Positions 34,029 to 47,246 of a stretch of DNA of 64,000 bases are shown piece by piece. This DNA comes from Ashinkailepas kermadecensis (taxonomy: Eukaryota; Arthropoda; Thecostraca; Neolepadidae), in assembly GCA_034440615.1 (NCBI GenBank), contig JAOTOM010005180.1, positions 1,281,001-1,345,000 of the forward strand. The letters run 5' to 3'. The translations under genes were made by a program, and so were the position numbers. The notes below the pieces were generated by a model, which did not search any database, was not told where the DNA came from, and worked only from the letters and a program-made list of their open reading frames with translations. Every line of letters starts with the position of its first letter. Positions within the stretch are counted from its first letter, which is position 1.

Positions 34029-34276
34029 CTGTGTCCTGCGGCAAGTGACCGCACCGGATGATCGAGGACAACTGCGGCGCGGCGGGGGCCGACACTGTCG
34101 TGGGCGGCCGTGGAGTCGTGACAGCGCCAGCGCGCGGCCCGCTGCGGGCAGCCGGCCAACCTCGTCGATGGTCGCCAGCGGGCGGGCGGCTGTCGGCTGC
34201 CGAGGGACAGCAGCGGCACGCGCCACCGACCGGTGTCTACCGCCGGCCAGGGAGGTGCGCCCACCGCGCGATACAC
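34029..34276 (-). CDS. Candidate exon flanked by splice-derived arrays; possible cytoplasmic exon of the DPP-like gene
   Basis: 248 bp, very GC-rich, between acceptor CGGGCGGCAG (before 34276) and donor CACAG/GTGAGG (after 34029). Two minus frames are open. The one containing ATIDEVGRLPAAGRALALSR leaves in phase 0, which fits the phase-0 entry of the anchor exon 20223-20436. The other starts VYRAVGAPPWPAVDTGRWRV. No family match. The exon's existence rests on splice signals and on the arrays that copy both of its edges. Confidence 0.4.
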
Positions 34277-35205
34277 CTGCCGCCCGGCTGAGTCAGCCAG
34301 GTCTCACGGTGTCGCCTCGACACACCCGCCGCTCGTCTGGGTCAGCCGAGTCTCACGGTGTCGCCTCGACACACCCGCCGCTCGTCTGGGTCAGCCGAGT
34401 CTCACGGTGTCGCCTCGACACACCCGCCGCTCGTCTGGGTCAGCCGAGTCTCACGGTGTCGCATCGACACATCTGCCGCCCGTCTGGGTCAGCCGAGACT
34501 CACGGTGTCGCCTCGACACACCCGCCGCCTGTCTGGGTCAGTCGGGTCTCACGGTGTCGCCTCGACACACCCGCCGCCCGTCTGGGTCAGCCGAGACTCA
34601 CGGTGTCGCCTCGATACACCCGCCGCCCGTCTGGGTCAGCCGAGTCTCACGGTGTCGCCTCGACACACCCGCCGCTCGTCTGGGTCAGCCGAGACTCACG
34701 GTGTCGCCTCGACACACCCGCCGCCTGTCTGGGTCAGTAGGGTCTCACGGTGTCGCCTCGACACACCCGCCGCTCGTCTGGGTCAGCCGAGACTCACGGT
34801 GTCGCCTCGATACACCCGCCGCCCGTCTGGGTCAGCCGAGTCTCACGGTGTCGCCTCGACACACCCGCCGCTCGTCTGGGTCAGCCGAGACTCACGGTGT
34901 CGCCTCGACACACCCGCCGCTCGTCTGGGTCAGCCGAGACTCACGGTGTCGCCTCGACACACCCGCCGCCTGTCTGGGTCAGTCGGGTCTCACGGTGTCG
35001 CCTCGATACACCCGCCGCCCGTCTGGGTCAGCCGAGACTCACAGTGTCGCCTCGATACACCCGCCGCCCGTCTGGGTCAGCCGAGTCTCACGGTGTCGCC
35101 TCGACACACCCGCCCCTCGTCTGGGTCAGCCGAGACTCACGGTGTCGCCTCGACACACCCGCCGCCTGTCTGGGTCAGTCGGGTCTCACGGTGTCGCCTC
35201 GAACG
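34277..35205. repeat. 49-bp minisatellite derived from the acceptor region of exon 34029-34276
   Basis: About 18 copies of a unit containing CTCACGGTGTCGCCTCGACA and CTCGTCTGGGTCAGCCGAG. The junction copy (34270-34310) shows the same sequence as the exon's 3' splice site plus its first exon bases (GTGTATCG). In all tandem copies the acceptor CAG reads CGG, so none keeps the AG. The 300-plus-codon ORFs on the plus strand are repeat artefacts. Confidence 0.9.
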
Positions 35206-35729
35206 TGCTATCGCAAAAGGGCCGCCGGCGGGCATGGCGCCAGAACCGGCGACAATTAATGGTGATCTTCGGCCACAAACGAGCGCCCATTCGGCGGGAC
35301 AGTCGGCTGATGTGGCCCTGACACGTCATAGATGCCGTTATTTGTCTTGCGGTCGTCCAGAATAAGCTATGATTATGAAGGTACGAATATGGAGGGGCTC
35401 GGACCACAGAGCAAGAAAAAACCTTCGGATATATATATCCAAATGGTTTACAGCACTCAAGCCTGACATGCGCCTGTTGTTTGTCTGTGATGCATTGACC
35501 TATAATGTTCACTAGACGGGCTCCTGCCGCGCTGGTGTCAGCTGGCGGCTCGTTCCGGCTATCACCAGCGCCATCTACATGAGTAGGGCAGAAGGTTAGG
35601 AAACGCCATAAGTTCCATGCTTTTTATCAAGATATGAAGCTTAACACCGCGTTGAAGCTGTCCATAATAGCCACTATACGTGGAGGGCATGTATTGTGAA
35701 ATAAATAAATAAATAAAGCTAGAAAGGCT
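35206..35729. other. Non-coding interval
   Basis: No gene recognised. An ATAAATAAATAAATAAA tract lies near 35699-35717. Confidence 0.45.
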
Positions 35730-36420
35730 GTCAAGGACTGGGAATGGCCCCTAACAGCTGGAGAGGAAACCTGACGGTTGAAATGGCCACTGAGTGCTAG
35801 AGAGGACTGGACGGGGATGCCCAAGAGGCTTGTAGGTCGTCCCCATGGGACGAAGAGGATCCCTGGGATCCAAATATATTCCAATATATGGGATCCAAAG
35901 AGTCCCTAAGGATTGTGGTGATTGTGAGGAATGCTGAGAGTCGGTTTCAGAGCTAGACTGTTCTTGATAGCTCGAAAGGCTGTCGAAGACTGGGGATGGT
36001 CCCTGAGAGCTAGAGCGAACCGAAAATGTTCCTGAGGCTCGGAAGGAACACTGAGGGATGAACAGAGCCACCTACGAGAAAAGGAGAGTTCCGAAAGCCG
36101 GCGATATTTGCTAGAAATTGTGAGGCCTGTCTCGGAGCTGCAGGATCCCCGTGAGACCTACAAATGTTTGTTGAGGACTGGGAATGGTCCATGCAAGATG
36201 GAAAGGGCTCCTGACTCGAATAGGTCCCCTGATAGCCAGGGAGGAATGGACTGGGATGTTCCTGAACTTTGGGATGGGCACCTGAGGGATCGGGCCTCCT
36301 AAGGGCGAAGAGAACCCTCGAGAGCTGGTGATGGGTGCGAGGAATACTGAGGATCAGCCTCAGAGATAAGATACCCTTGAGAGCCATAAATGCTGCCAAG
36401 GACTGGGAAGGCTACCCACC
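35730..36420. repeat. Decayed ~30-bp G-rich minisatellite
   Basis: Loose recurrences of GGAATGGTCC / CTGAGAGCTAGAG / GGACTGGGGATG phrases, with no two copies identical. Wording and composition match the larger array at 43790-45270, suggesting the same old repeat family. Confidence 0.55.
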
Positions 36421-37420
<1,000 letters not shown>

Positions 37421-37428
<8 letters not shown>

Positions 37429-38789
37429 CTGTGTGTATGTGTGTGTATACATAAATATAAATAATTGCATTACCATAGCTTGAAAGTAGATAATTATCTA
37501 CTCATTGCTGATTGATCAAAATCGCGGAACTGGCATTTTGGACAGTGACCGAAATCCGACGAGTTTCAGAAAATTGGGGGCACTAAGTAGGTAGGGGGTT
37601 CCTTCAGATATTCTCCCCCCCTCCGCCCTCCTTGGACAAAATGCTGGCTACGCCATTGCAGTGGCAGGACGAATTTTCATTTTGTGTTCAACGCTCTTCA
37701 AGCTGATGGTTGGCTTCCCTTCTTCCTCCCACATATCCTTGACCTCTGTGGCAGCAGGCTTCAGGATAAACTGGTACACGTGCTTCACTCGCATCATCGC
37801 AGAAATATTCCCTTTATTCTTGCCATGCATAAACCGTGTGGATAGCTCGCGACAATTTGGTTCGTTACTAGTCTTGCTTTAGGTAAGCTGTTTGATTGTC
37901 ATTGAGTATAGAATGTCCGGTACCTTTCTTGTTCCATCTTACAATTTCAAGAATCCGAGTGGCACCGTTCACACTAGTCAGTTTAATCCATCACTGGTGC
38001 CAGTGGGAGTGAGCACTGAACAGTGGGGCGACTGTGTTCCTCATCTCGCAACACAGATATTGCGAGATGAGGTTTTTCCTCATCTCGCAACATGAGAGTT
38101 TGCGTCTCTCAGCGCAAGTTTTTTTTAGGTATGTCACGGCCTGGTGTATGTTTTGATTGGACCGGAGGGGTAGGGAAAACGCATGAGACTATGTGAAGGA
38201 GAGTAGGCAAGGATCAGCGCTATGAGCTTTGAAACCATCAGCCGCACCGTATTTCAAGCAATGGTATCCTTCCTGGCTAACGGGAGAAAGAGAGAGAGAG
38301 AGAGAGACTGTGCGCTACACGGTATTATGGAATCCTGAGGAAAATGCTGTTTTTGTTCACCGATTGTGTGATTGGGAAATTCAAAGTAGATTGCCAGTTC
38401 CAAAAGCAACATTTTAAATGTCCGAAACCAATAAATAGCCGTGTACTGCAGCCGCTTTGAATTCCAAACAACCATCGGAATGGCTGGTCCACGTGGTGTG
38501 GCGGCGCCACCGTCGCCTGTTGTGCGAGATGCAGCAATCTTCAAGTCGGCTGAAGAAGCTCCAAGTTGTTTTAACCGGATTTGTTGCCCCTATGGTTGTT
38601 TTCGGTGCTCTCAACGTAAAATATCATATAGCCGTTTGGTTCCTTGAGAAAAAGTATTTTCAGACACAGCCTAACAATAATCCCACTAGATTTCCCACTC
38701 CATCCCTCCCTGCATTTCGGATGATTCGTCCACCTATCGTCCCTTTTGGACAACGGAACCTTCAAAAGCGGACTGGACCAACTTCACTC
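37421..38789. other. Interval without a recognised gene
   Basis: 37555-37680 (GGGGGC... GGCTACGCCATTGCAGTGGC) resembles decayed transposon ends seen elsewhere in the window (43630, 57940, 61255). Several short overlapping ORFs occur at 38230-38650 without family resemblance. Confidence 0.4.
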
Positions 38790-39560
38790 AAATGCTTACA
38801 GACCACACTACAGCCAACCGACATCATTCACCTACTGGCTTACAGACCACGCTACACCTTATCGAACAAACTACACCTTATAAACCACACTACAGCCAAT
38901 AGACAGCATTCACCTACTGACGCACGGATCACCCTAAAGCCAACTGACAGCATTCACCCATTGACTTACAAACTACACTACTCCTTACAGACCACACTAC
39001 AGCCACCATCTTACAGACTACACTACATTTTACAGACCAAACTACAGCCACCGCCTTACAGACTACACTACACCTTACAGACCACACTACAGCCACCTCC
39101 TTACATACCACATTATACCTTACAGACCACACTACACCTTCTACCTTACAGACCACACTACAGCCAACCGACAGCATTCACTTAATGTCTTACAGTCTAT
39201 ACTCCACCTTACAGATCGCACTACAGCCACCACCTCACAGACCACACTACACACCACAGTCCACACTACAGCCAACCGACAGCATGCACACATTGATTTA
39301 CAGAATACACTACACCTTACATACCACACTACAACCGCCACTTTACAGACCACGCTACATCTTACGGACCACACTACAGCTTACTGACCACACTATAGAT
39401 ACCACCTTACAGACTACACAACACCTTATAGACCACACTACAGCGAGCATCTTGCAGACCACATTACAGCCACCAACTTACATACCACGCTAAAGCTAAC
39501 CGACATCATTCACCGCTACACCTTATAGACCACACTACAGCCAACCGACAGCATTCACCT
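38790..39560. repeat. Degenerate ~23-bp minisatellite
   Basis: Many imperfect copies of TTACAGACCACACTACAGCC followed by ACC or AACCGACAG. Variation in the tail creates a longer-order pattern with CAACCGACAGCATTCAC recurring. Confidence 0.85.
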
Positions 39561-40199
39561 ACTGACTTCACTGACGCTCTATTGACAGCAACACATCAAC
39601 ACATCTCCCAAACCAAACCACGACGCCAACGCAAACCTCGCGCGCCTCCTGGTGGAAGGATGTTTGTCACCGGGCGATTTGTGCGAGGAACAACACACGA
39701 TATCAATGCGAAAGACACCGCACACCAGAAACACTCACCTTGTACAAACGTTACAAATATACGTGCAGACACACGACACAACGGGCGCCAAAACACGTCT
39801 GGACAGTCTCATACTCCGGACAGTCAAATTAATGAGCTTACTCCAACCGCAATTGACCACTACTGCGCACCTTTCAACATCGACAACACACTCAGACAAG
39901 GCCGTCACATTTATGCACAACAACGCCATTACAAATCCACAAGCAACAGTCAACAATTTCACGAACAACTACTACACTAGATCCTTCGGACTAGATGCAC
40001 ACCAAACCCACTACCATGTTGGGATGTTCAAAATCATAAAAGTACCCCAATGCACAGCTTCGGCACAGACCGTGGAGCTTACCACGTCCGGGCGGATTTA
40101 GATTGAGGTAACTAAAAAGTAGCTAATCTACATTGACTTAGCCTAGACTGGCCTAGCCGAACCTAACTTAACATAGCCAACATTCTTCATATTCAGACT
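39561..40199. other. Non-coding interval
   Basis: Overlapping ORFs on both strands, none recognised. Confidence 0.4.
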
Positions 40200-40665
40200 T
40201 AAAAATTCACGTTTCACACGCTAAACCAATTGGTTTAGCGACAGAGGATTTCGGCGCAACCCGTTCTTCCATCACACCCGTATCGCTCACGTGCAGCGCA
40301 TTGACCCGATCACACTGAAATTGTGCCCAAAGAGTAGTCAACACTGTGGGCTTTCACGTGGTGTCACCCCTCCCCCTCCCCCGTTCCGTGCGATGCGAGC
40401 CGAGCCGGGCGCTAATATACGGCGGTCGCGTTGTTCGTCTGAAGAGGTCCCAGTCCCACGCTAAACAGGAGCGGGAGTGTTGCGCGAATCGTGAGCGCAT
40501 GGCACACGGTACGCTTCGACCATCCCTGCATATGGCACATGCTGGAATAGCCCCGGTGACGGGCTACCTGCTCACCAAATTTGATAGCTGCGGTACGCGC
40601 CGCTCTCAGGTCGGAGGTGCCCCACTGAAAACAGATGCACGCGCCTGACGGTCACATGGTGCAGC
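40200..40665. repeat. Dispersed repeat, copy A
   Basis: Aligns by eye with 42065-42560 in the same orientation, with shared blocks such as CGACAGAGGATTT, ATCACACTGAAATTGTGC, GACGGGCTAC and CCTGACGGTCACA. Divergence is substantial. It is probably an unclassified transposable element. Confidence 0.7.
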
Positions 40666-41071
40666 ACACCCGGCCGCCGACCACAAAAACACGCAGTCTC
40701 CTATCGGGCGAGTGTTTCCACGAAGTTTTATATTCGTGCGACTTGTGGTATGCGCTGTGACCCTGGATAACCGGTGTCGACATGACCCCAGTTGACGGCA
40801 CGTGGCACGTGCCCACGTCAGCCGCGCAGCCCGGAACCACCGTCATAATCTGTCCGCCGAACCGGCCCATCACATGCGAAAATTTGAGCGAAATCTGTCC
40901 GGCCGTTTTGGCATAACATGCGTCGAAGCGGCACATACAAACACACAGGCACACAGACAGACAAACATTTCTCGACAACTTTGGAAAACCGACCGCCATG
41001 TATTAAATCTCCGAAAGAAATTTTTCGTGATTTAGTCACTCTAAATTATAATTACGTTATTGAAAAATCGA
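40666..41071. other. Spacer between repeats
   Basis: No gene recognised. Confidence 0.4.
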
Positions 41072-41278
41072 TAGATGGCACTGGTGCAAGTGCGCCTATT
41101 GAATGCTGCACCGGGGAGCATCTAGATGGATACTCTATTGTCACCAGATGGCACCAGTGCAAGTGCGCCTGCCAAATGCTGCACCGGAACGCATCTATTT
41201 GTACTATAATCGCTAGATGGCACTGGTACAAGTGCACCCGGTGAATGCTGCACCGGGATGCACCTATTTATACCATTA
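41072..41278. repeat. ~70-bp tandem repeat, three copies
   Basis: AGATGGCACTGGTGCAAGTG or close variants start at 41072, 41146 and 41214. Each is followed by GAATGCTGCACCGGG-type sequence. Confidence 0.85.
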
Positions 41279-42064
41279 AATGAATACCCCCACCTCCCAC
41301 CCCAGAATATTGGTGTGTTCAAAATCGATCCATGCCACTAGGCTCCCAAGCGAGTTTGAACAAAGTTAACCCAAAATTGACTAATCTGCACTAACCTATA
41401 AAATTCATCTCACGGTAGCTTGACTGGCTTTGTAGCACGTACGCATTAAAAAATTTCAACCGGTGAAGTTGGCTCTAGCAAACCTGGCCATCCATCGCTG
41501 CAATGAGCCGGCTGAGCAGACCGAAAATGATGTTTGGTAATGCTTGAGTGCAGACTTGATTGCAGGAAAAGTATTTTCGACGGAGAAAATCGAAAAGCAT
41601 CGTAGAAATCACAGCAGTTTGAACTATGCGTGTCTCTCACATTTCATCCACAGTGGGGCCTGATATGAATGGACGTTGATGGGTTGCGAAGCAGAGCCTG
41701 TTTTACAGGTCACGACGCGACTCTCGTCGCGATGGCGGACTACTGGTACGCGGCAGGTGTCAATGGTCAATGGGAAAAGTGTAGCCGGTACATGGAACCG
41801 GGTAATGCAGGCAACGGCGTATCGTCATGTTTAGTCGTTTTCCAGCACCCGATCCAATCGTGAAAAAAACGATGAAAACGGTCGCCTTACCCATTTCCCC
41901 CGAGTGCAAGTACCATGTGTGGCAAACATGTTTGCACTGTCGAGCTTGGAGGTTGTCTTAGCTACATCGCGGTGGCGGTTTGGTGTGGATCGGTCCATTG
42001 GTTCGCGAGCTGTGCCGGCTGAAAGCGAGCCGATTCGGCGCACGAAAATTGGTCATATTCGGAC
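41279..42064. other. Interval without a recognised gene
   Basis: No coding family identified. Confidence 0.4.
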
Positions 42065-42560
42065 GTCAAAATTCCAGTCTCACACGCTGAGCCAATTGTC
42101 GACAGAGGATTTAGACGCATTCCGTTCTCCCATCACATCGGTGTCCCTCACGTGCAGCTTGTTAACCAAATCACACTGAAATTGTGCACAAAAGGTTGCC
42201 AACACCGTGAGCTTTCAGATGATGTCAGACATCCCTCGTTCTCTCGTTTTTGTGATGTAAGCCGAGTCGGGCGCAAATATATCGCGGTCGCGTTTTTCGT
42301 CGAAAACACCACAGCCCCATGTATGCAGAATTTGGGGTGTCGAGCAAATATTGAGCGCACGACATGCGCTACGCTTCGCCCACCCATGCAAATGGTAAAT
42401 GCCCGGAAAGGCCCGATGACGGGCTACACGCTCACAAAATTTGACACCTCAAGTGTACTTGAGCTGAGAGCGGCGCGTATACGCGCCGCTCTCAGCTCAA
42501 GTGTGACCAACTCAAAACAGATGCACGAGCCTGACGGTCACACAATGGTCACATGTAGCA
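42065..42560. repeat. Dispersed repeat, copy B, containing a perfect palindrome
   Basis: Second copy of the element at 40200-40665. At 42457-42502 it carries a perfect 46-bp palindrome with no spacer, centred on GTA/TAC. Copy A has only the right half (TACGCGCCGCTCTCAG) at the matching place. Confidence 0.75.
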
Positions 42561-43789
42561 ATGTGTGAAAGCGGCTACATGTATGTGCAACGGACCTGTA
42601 TCTTCATATAAAGTCTGCCTTTTGAGCTACTGAGCCACAATTGCACTTCACTGAGAAATGCTCGCTGTACCAGAAACACCACTTCCCCATAGCCATAACA
42701 TTCATGGCATCATTTGCGTATTTTTAAGTTCCAATAAATTTTCGGAAAGTAACCGTGGTACCTCAGGTACAGATGGCATCACTCAAATGGATTTTGTACG
42801 TTCTAAGCTGGAGAACTTGGCCTGCTTGTGAACAGTTACGACAATACAATCCAATTTATGGTTCATATGGTTCATATGTTCATGTGGAGGAACGATCTCG
42901 GAGCATGGTAGGCAGGTGGGGAGAATATAATGTGAAAATAGTTGATTCCACTCCATGCGACACTATGTATTACTGATAAAATTCGCCAAAATGTACAGGG
43001 GCTGCTGTCCTTTCCGCCAGAAATCCCATTGCACTCTCATACATATCATCACTTGGGATAGGAGTTTTGACACAACTGCGGAATTGGAAATTCCCAGCCC
43101 CCTTGATTTTACTGCGTGTAACCGCCGACTCGTTAGAAGTACAGGTCTCATTTTGAGGCATGGCAACTTCCTTCTTTGTAGTTAACAGAACAACCAAAAG
43201 ACGATAATCAATTTGTAGGCGTTCATTTTTTTCATCAGGTCTTCACGAAGCCCAAATAGAGGCAGAGTTGTTTGCTTGAATGGTTTGTTGTGTATTTGCT
43301 TTGCCTTAGACTCATTGAACCCACATCCTAGCACCTGAGTAACGATGCGTTATTCATCGAAGCAGGTCCTACTTAGATACTTCGACACCTCTCACCTAGG
43401 TAGATACTGCTCAATGCAAGACGGCCAGCGGGACAACTAGCGCCATCAGTGTAAAGTTGTGTAACTACTGTTACGGAAGCTGATTGCGACGGTCTCTTGA
43501 TGACATGCTTGCCTGTGGGTTAAAATGTGGTAAAAAGAAGACAAGAACAACCTGTTGAGTAATAATATAGCAATTGGACTACCTGACAATACCGCAAACA
43601 TCGCAATACAGTCAAAATTAGATGCGGACTTCGGCAGTGGCGGATCCAGGGGCATGAACTTATGTTCCCCGGGCGCCGAAGGGGCCAGGGGACCCGTTTG
43701 ACAGGTTGTGTTTTGACATAGGCCGTGACGAAGTGCACAATAAATACGTCGCTCAAAGGGACAGAGAGTGGAGAGGGGCCCAGTGCCGA
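42561..43789. other. Interval without a recognised gene
   Basis: No coding family. 43636-43690 (GTGGCGGATCCAGGGGC) looks like a decayed transposon end. Confidence 0.4.
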
Positions 43790-45270
43790 CAATTGAAGGG
43801 CTCCTGGCCCAACATGAAGGGCCTTATGCCGACGAAAAGGGCCACGGGCTGATGGAGATGGCCCCGGGCCGATGAAGAGTTTCAAAGGCCGGACACCGAG
43901 AGTCCCGGTCCGGAAAAAAGCATGGAGAACATCTATGCCGACGGACGAGACCCCGGGTCGTTGGAAGGGTCTCCGGGCTGATGACAAGGGCCAGATCAGT
44001 AAAGAGGGTCCCTGAACTACGGGAAATGGTCCTTGAACCAATGGAGATGGTCACTGAGCAGACTGAGATGGTTCCTAGTGGCTGGAGAGGGCTACGAGCC
44101 GATGTGAAGGTTCTCCGAGCCAAGGGGGGCACACAGGATTGTTCTAAGAGGGTACACGAATTGTTAAAGGTCCCTGGTAGACTGGGCCCACTTTGAGCGA
44201 TATTGGTCCCTCGACTACTCAGGAACCCCCGTTGTTGGCTCAGGGGTCCTCCTTACTTGCCAGGGCCCTCTCCGTCAGATTGAGGGCCCTTCCAATGATC
44301 CGATGCCTCTCCGTCAGTCCAGGGCCCTTCATATCTGCGTGGGCCCCTGTTACGGCCAATGGGCGCTTCAGCGATTATCGGGTACCTTTGATGGCTCTGG
44401 GTCCTCTCTGGTAGTCAGGGGCCTTTTCCATCAGTCCAGAGACCCTCTTCGTTGGCTCCGGGAGTCCTCTCTGCTGGCCGATGCCCTCATCATCAGGCCA
44501 AGAGCCATTTCGACGACCTGAGGACCCCTGTGTCAGTTCAGGGCCCTTCATATCGGCTCGGGTCTCTCCGTCAGAGCAGCTGCCTTTCATGTTGGCTCGC
44601 GGCCCTCCCCGATGGGACGTGAACTTTTTCGGTGACTAAGATCCTCTCAGTCGATTCAGGTGGTCCTTCAGTCACCTCAGGCCTCTCCCCGTTGGCTCAG
44701 GAACTCTTTTTACTGGTCGGGGACTCTGCATCGATTCGATATCGTCTACATTCGCCCGGGGCCTTTAAACGGCCCAGAGGGCCCTTCAAACCTATCAAGC
44801 TCGCAGGGGCCAACCAGCTCACTAGGACTAGCAGTTTCAAAATGGGGAAGGAGCCCATCTGGTTTCCGGGAGCACATTAGTTTCCCGCCGGCGCCCATAG
44901 CTCCTGAACCATTTTCGTTCGAGTTTAAAAATCGAAACTGGCCATCGCACAATTGTCGTATCATCGATGTTTAACTTCTTCCCCTCTCAAATGGGTCCCT
45001 TCCGATGGTATGAGAAGGCACGTGTCCCTTGCTCCTTGTGTACGCCTATACCTTGACCAACGGACGGGTCCCAAGCCGTAGAAAGGACCCCGATCTGACG
45101 AAGAGATCTTTTGAACGAAGGTCTCCAGCCTGACGGTGAAGGCTCCGGGCAGTGAAAGAGGGTACTTGAGTGGATGGAGAGGGACCCCTAGATGCTGGAG
45201 AAGACCGCGGTCCCTCGGAAAGGGCCCGAGCCTATGTGAAGGGATCCTGGGCCAACGGACGGGCTCAAAC
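43790..45270. repeat. Decayed G/C-rich minisatellite that switches strand
   Basis: Imperfect ~30-bp units. At 43790-44190 the plus strand is G-rich (GGGCCGATGAAG / GGGCTGATGGAG). At 44200-44800 the orientation reverses (CCAGGGCCCTTC / CGTCAGTCC). At 45060-45260 the first orientation returns. The two switch points are near 44195 and 45000. Confidence 0.65.
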
Positions 45271-45325
45271 CTATTAATCTTCAAAATGTAATCTTTGCTC
45301 AGCATGCTTCTGAGCTAATCCTGAA

Positions 45326-45387
45326 TGGGGATACATAACCAGTAGCATTTGATGCGCCCTAAGCGCAAATTATAATCAATCAACCAA
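45326..45387 (+). mobile_element. 5'-truncated SINE tail
   Basis: Short insertion with GATGCGCCCTAAGCGCAAAT and an AATCAATCAACCA tail. It is bracketed by the perfect duplication TGAGCTAATCCTGAA at 45311-45325 and 45388-45402. Confidence 0.75.
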
Positions 45388-45616
45388 TGAGCTAATCCTG
45401 AAAGATGTACACGAAAGTTCGGAAAGCAATGAAGCGCTTTGGAGATTTGCTGGTGATGCTGGTTAATTTTGATGGTTAATTTCAACCATGGTTATGCAGT
45501 TGCATGAACCTGACAACTATGCTTATAAAACACTTCTGGACGGTTCAAATTTTAAAACATTTTCTGACGTCTTCGATAATTCTTACCACCTATTCATTTC
45601 ACGTGAATCAGCGTAT

Positions 45617-45783
45617 GCATGGAGGTTAGTGGTTCAGGAGTAGGATGTTCTTCTCTCAACCGAAAAGGTTGTGAGCTCCGAGTGTCATCAGCCACCACTC
45701 TTCGGCCGCGACTAATCGCGCGACAAGCTGGTGGCACTATGCGACCAACGCCGTCGATGCGTCGTAAAAAGCCAGCAGGTAAC
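45617..45783 (+). mobile_element. Divergent tRNA-like SINE
   Basis: Head GTTAGTGGTTCAGGAGTAGG, then GGTTGTGAGCTCCGAG and a body ending GTCGATGCGTCGTAAAAAGC. It is related to family 1 but much diverged. Confidence 0.55.
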
Positions 45784-46401
45784 CGGCATTCAGCCTGCAG
45801 CGTATTATTTATTTTGATATTTTGACGAGGCATCTGAATGTGCCGCTGTGCGTTATTCATTAAAAGAGGGATGTACTGGCAAGAGACTAGCGACATGTTT
45901 ACTTCCAGATGCGGAACAAGACCAAAAAATCGCATTATATGAAAGCAAAGTATAATTTTGTTATTATGTCAAAATACTATGCTGCGCTAATTCAAGAGCC
46001 AAAACATTAACCTGGTAAGTTATCAGTTTCGAACCATTCCTCATATCTCGTCACCATCACCATCATCATCAACTTATTACAAACACCAGAAACAAACAAA
46101 ATCACTTCCGATAATTGGTGCATTAGATCACACGAGCTTTCCTCGTCTCGGCACCGTTTGCCGACAAGGACCCAAGAATCTCGAATTCCCAGCCTCAAAT
46201 GATCCTCAAAATTGGCCTTCGTGGACCGACCGAGGCCGCTGTAGTCAGCGAAGAAAGCCTTGGACAGCACCGCCGACGCCACCGAGTCAGGATGCTCCAT
46301 TTCTTAAAGTGTATCATTGCCTGTTAAGTACTTTGCATTAATTTGTTTCGTATCTTCTCATTCCAAAAGTACTGTGTTTAATAGACGCTATCGCCGCTCG
46401 A

Positions 46402-46720
46402 ACCTCCATCTCTCCATCTCTCCATCTCTCCATTTCTCCATTTCTCCATCTCTCCATCTCTCCAGCTCTCCAGCTCTCCAGCTCTCCAGCTCTCCAGCTC
46501 TCCAGCTCTCCAGCTCTCCAGCTCTCCAGCTCTCCAGCTCCAGCTCCAGCTCTCCAGCTCTCTCCAGCCCTCTCCAGCTCTCAGCTCTCCAGCTCTCCAG
46601 CTCTCCAGCTCTCCAGCTCTCCAGCTCTCTCTCAGCTCTCAGCTCTCTCTCTCTCCAGCCTCCTCTCTCCAGCTCCAGCTCTCCACTCTCCAGCCTCCAG
46701 CTCTCCAGCTCTCTCTCTCC

Positions 46721-46777
<57 letters not shown>

Positions 46778-46795
46778 CCTCTCTCTCCCTTATTC
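46402..46795 (+). repeat. Compound CTCTCCAT / CTCTCCAG / CT repeat, short allele
   Basis: Octamer CTCTCCAT units, then CTCTCCAG units with many slipped variants, then about 30 CT dinucleotides. The counterpart in copy 2 is more than twice as long. Confidence 0.95.
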
Positions 46796-47080
46796 CATTG
46801 TCGGAGACGACAATATCGAGACTGGACGACCTAAGGAGAATTTGAATGTTACGGTTCAAAACACGTCAAAAAGATGCATGAAGAGTGTTTCTCTGATGGA
46901 TGTATGGTGTGCATTGTAAGAAGTAGTGGGCTGTATTTTCGCAACGGTGCCCACAGTGGCAATGAGGCGAAGAAGAAGAACTTTGGGTTCTTTTACGATG
47001 CATTGAACTGCTAGGTCATATTACGTCGCCTATCACGCTGGTTGGCCGCGGGTGGACTCAATCTCGCCGGTTGCGGGATG

Positions 47081-47246
47081 GTTGGTTGGTGGTTATTGGC
47101 TTTACGACACGTCGACCGTTGAGTCATGTAGCGTCGCCAATCTCTCACGCCGATTGGTCGCGGGCGAAGAGTAGCGACATGTGAGATTCGAACCCACAAT
47201 CTTTCGATTGTGAGACGAGCGTCTTACCCCTAGACCACTCGTCCCC
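47081..47246 (-). mobile_element. tRNA-derived SINE (family 1)
   Basis: Full-length copy with TTGGTTGG tail and tRNA-like head. Target-site duplication CCGGTTGCGGGATG at 47067-47080 and 47247-47260. Duplicated again at 50425-50591. Confidence 0.9.

Noticed and set aside
34233..35365. ORFs of 335-362 aa on the plus strand
   Set aside because: Products of the 49-bp array cycling through frames; no start context or domain.
46007..46300. 97-aa ORF MEHPDSVASAVLSK..., repeated at 48879-49172
   Set aside because: No recognised family and no splice or promoter support. Similarity of copies follows from the segmental duplication.
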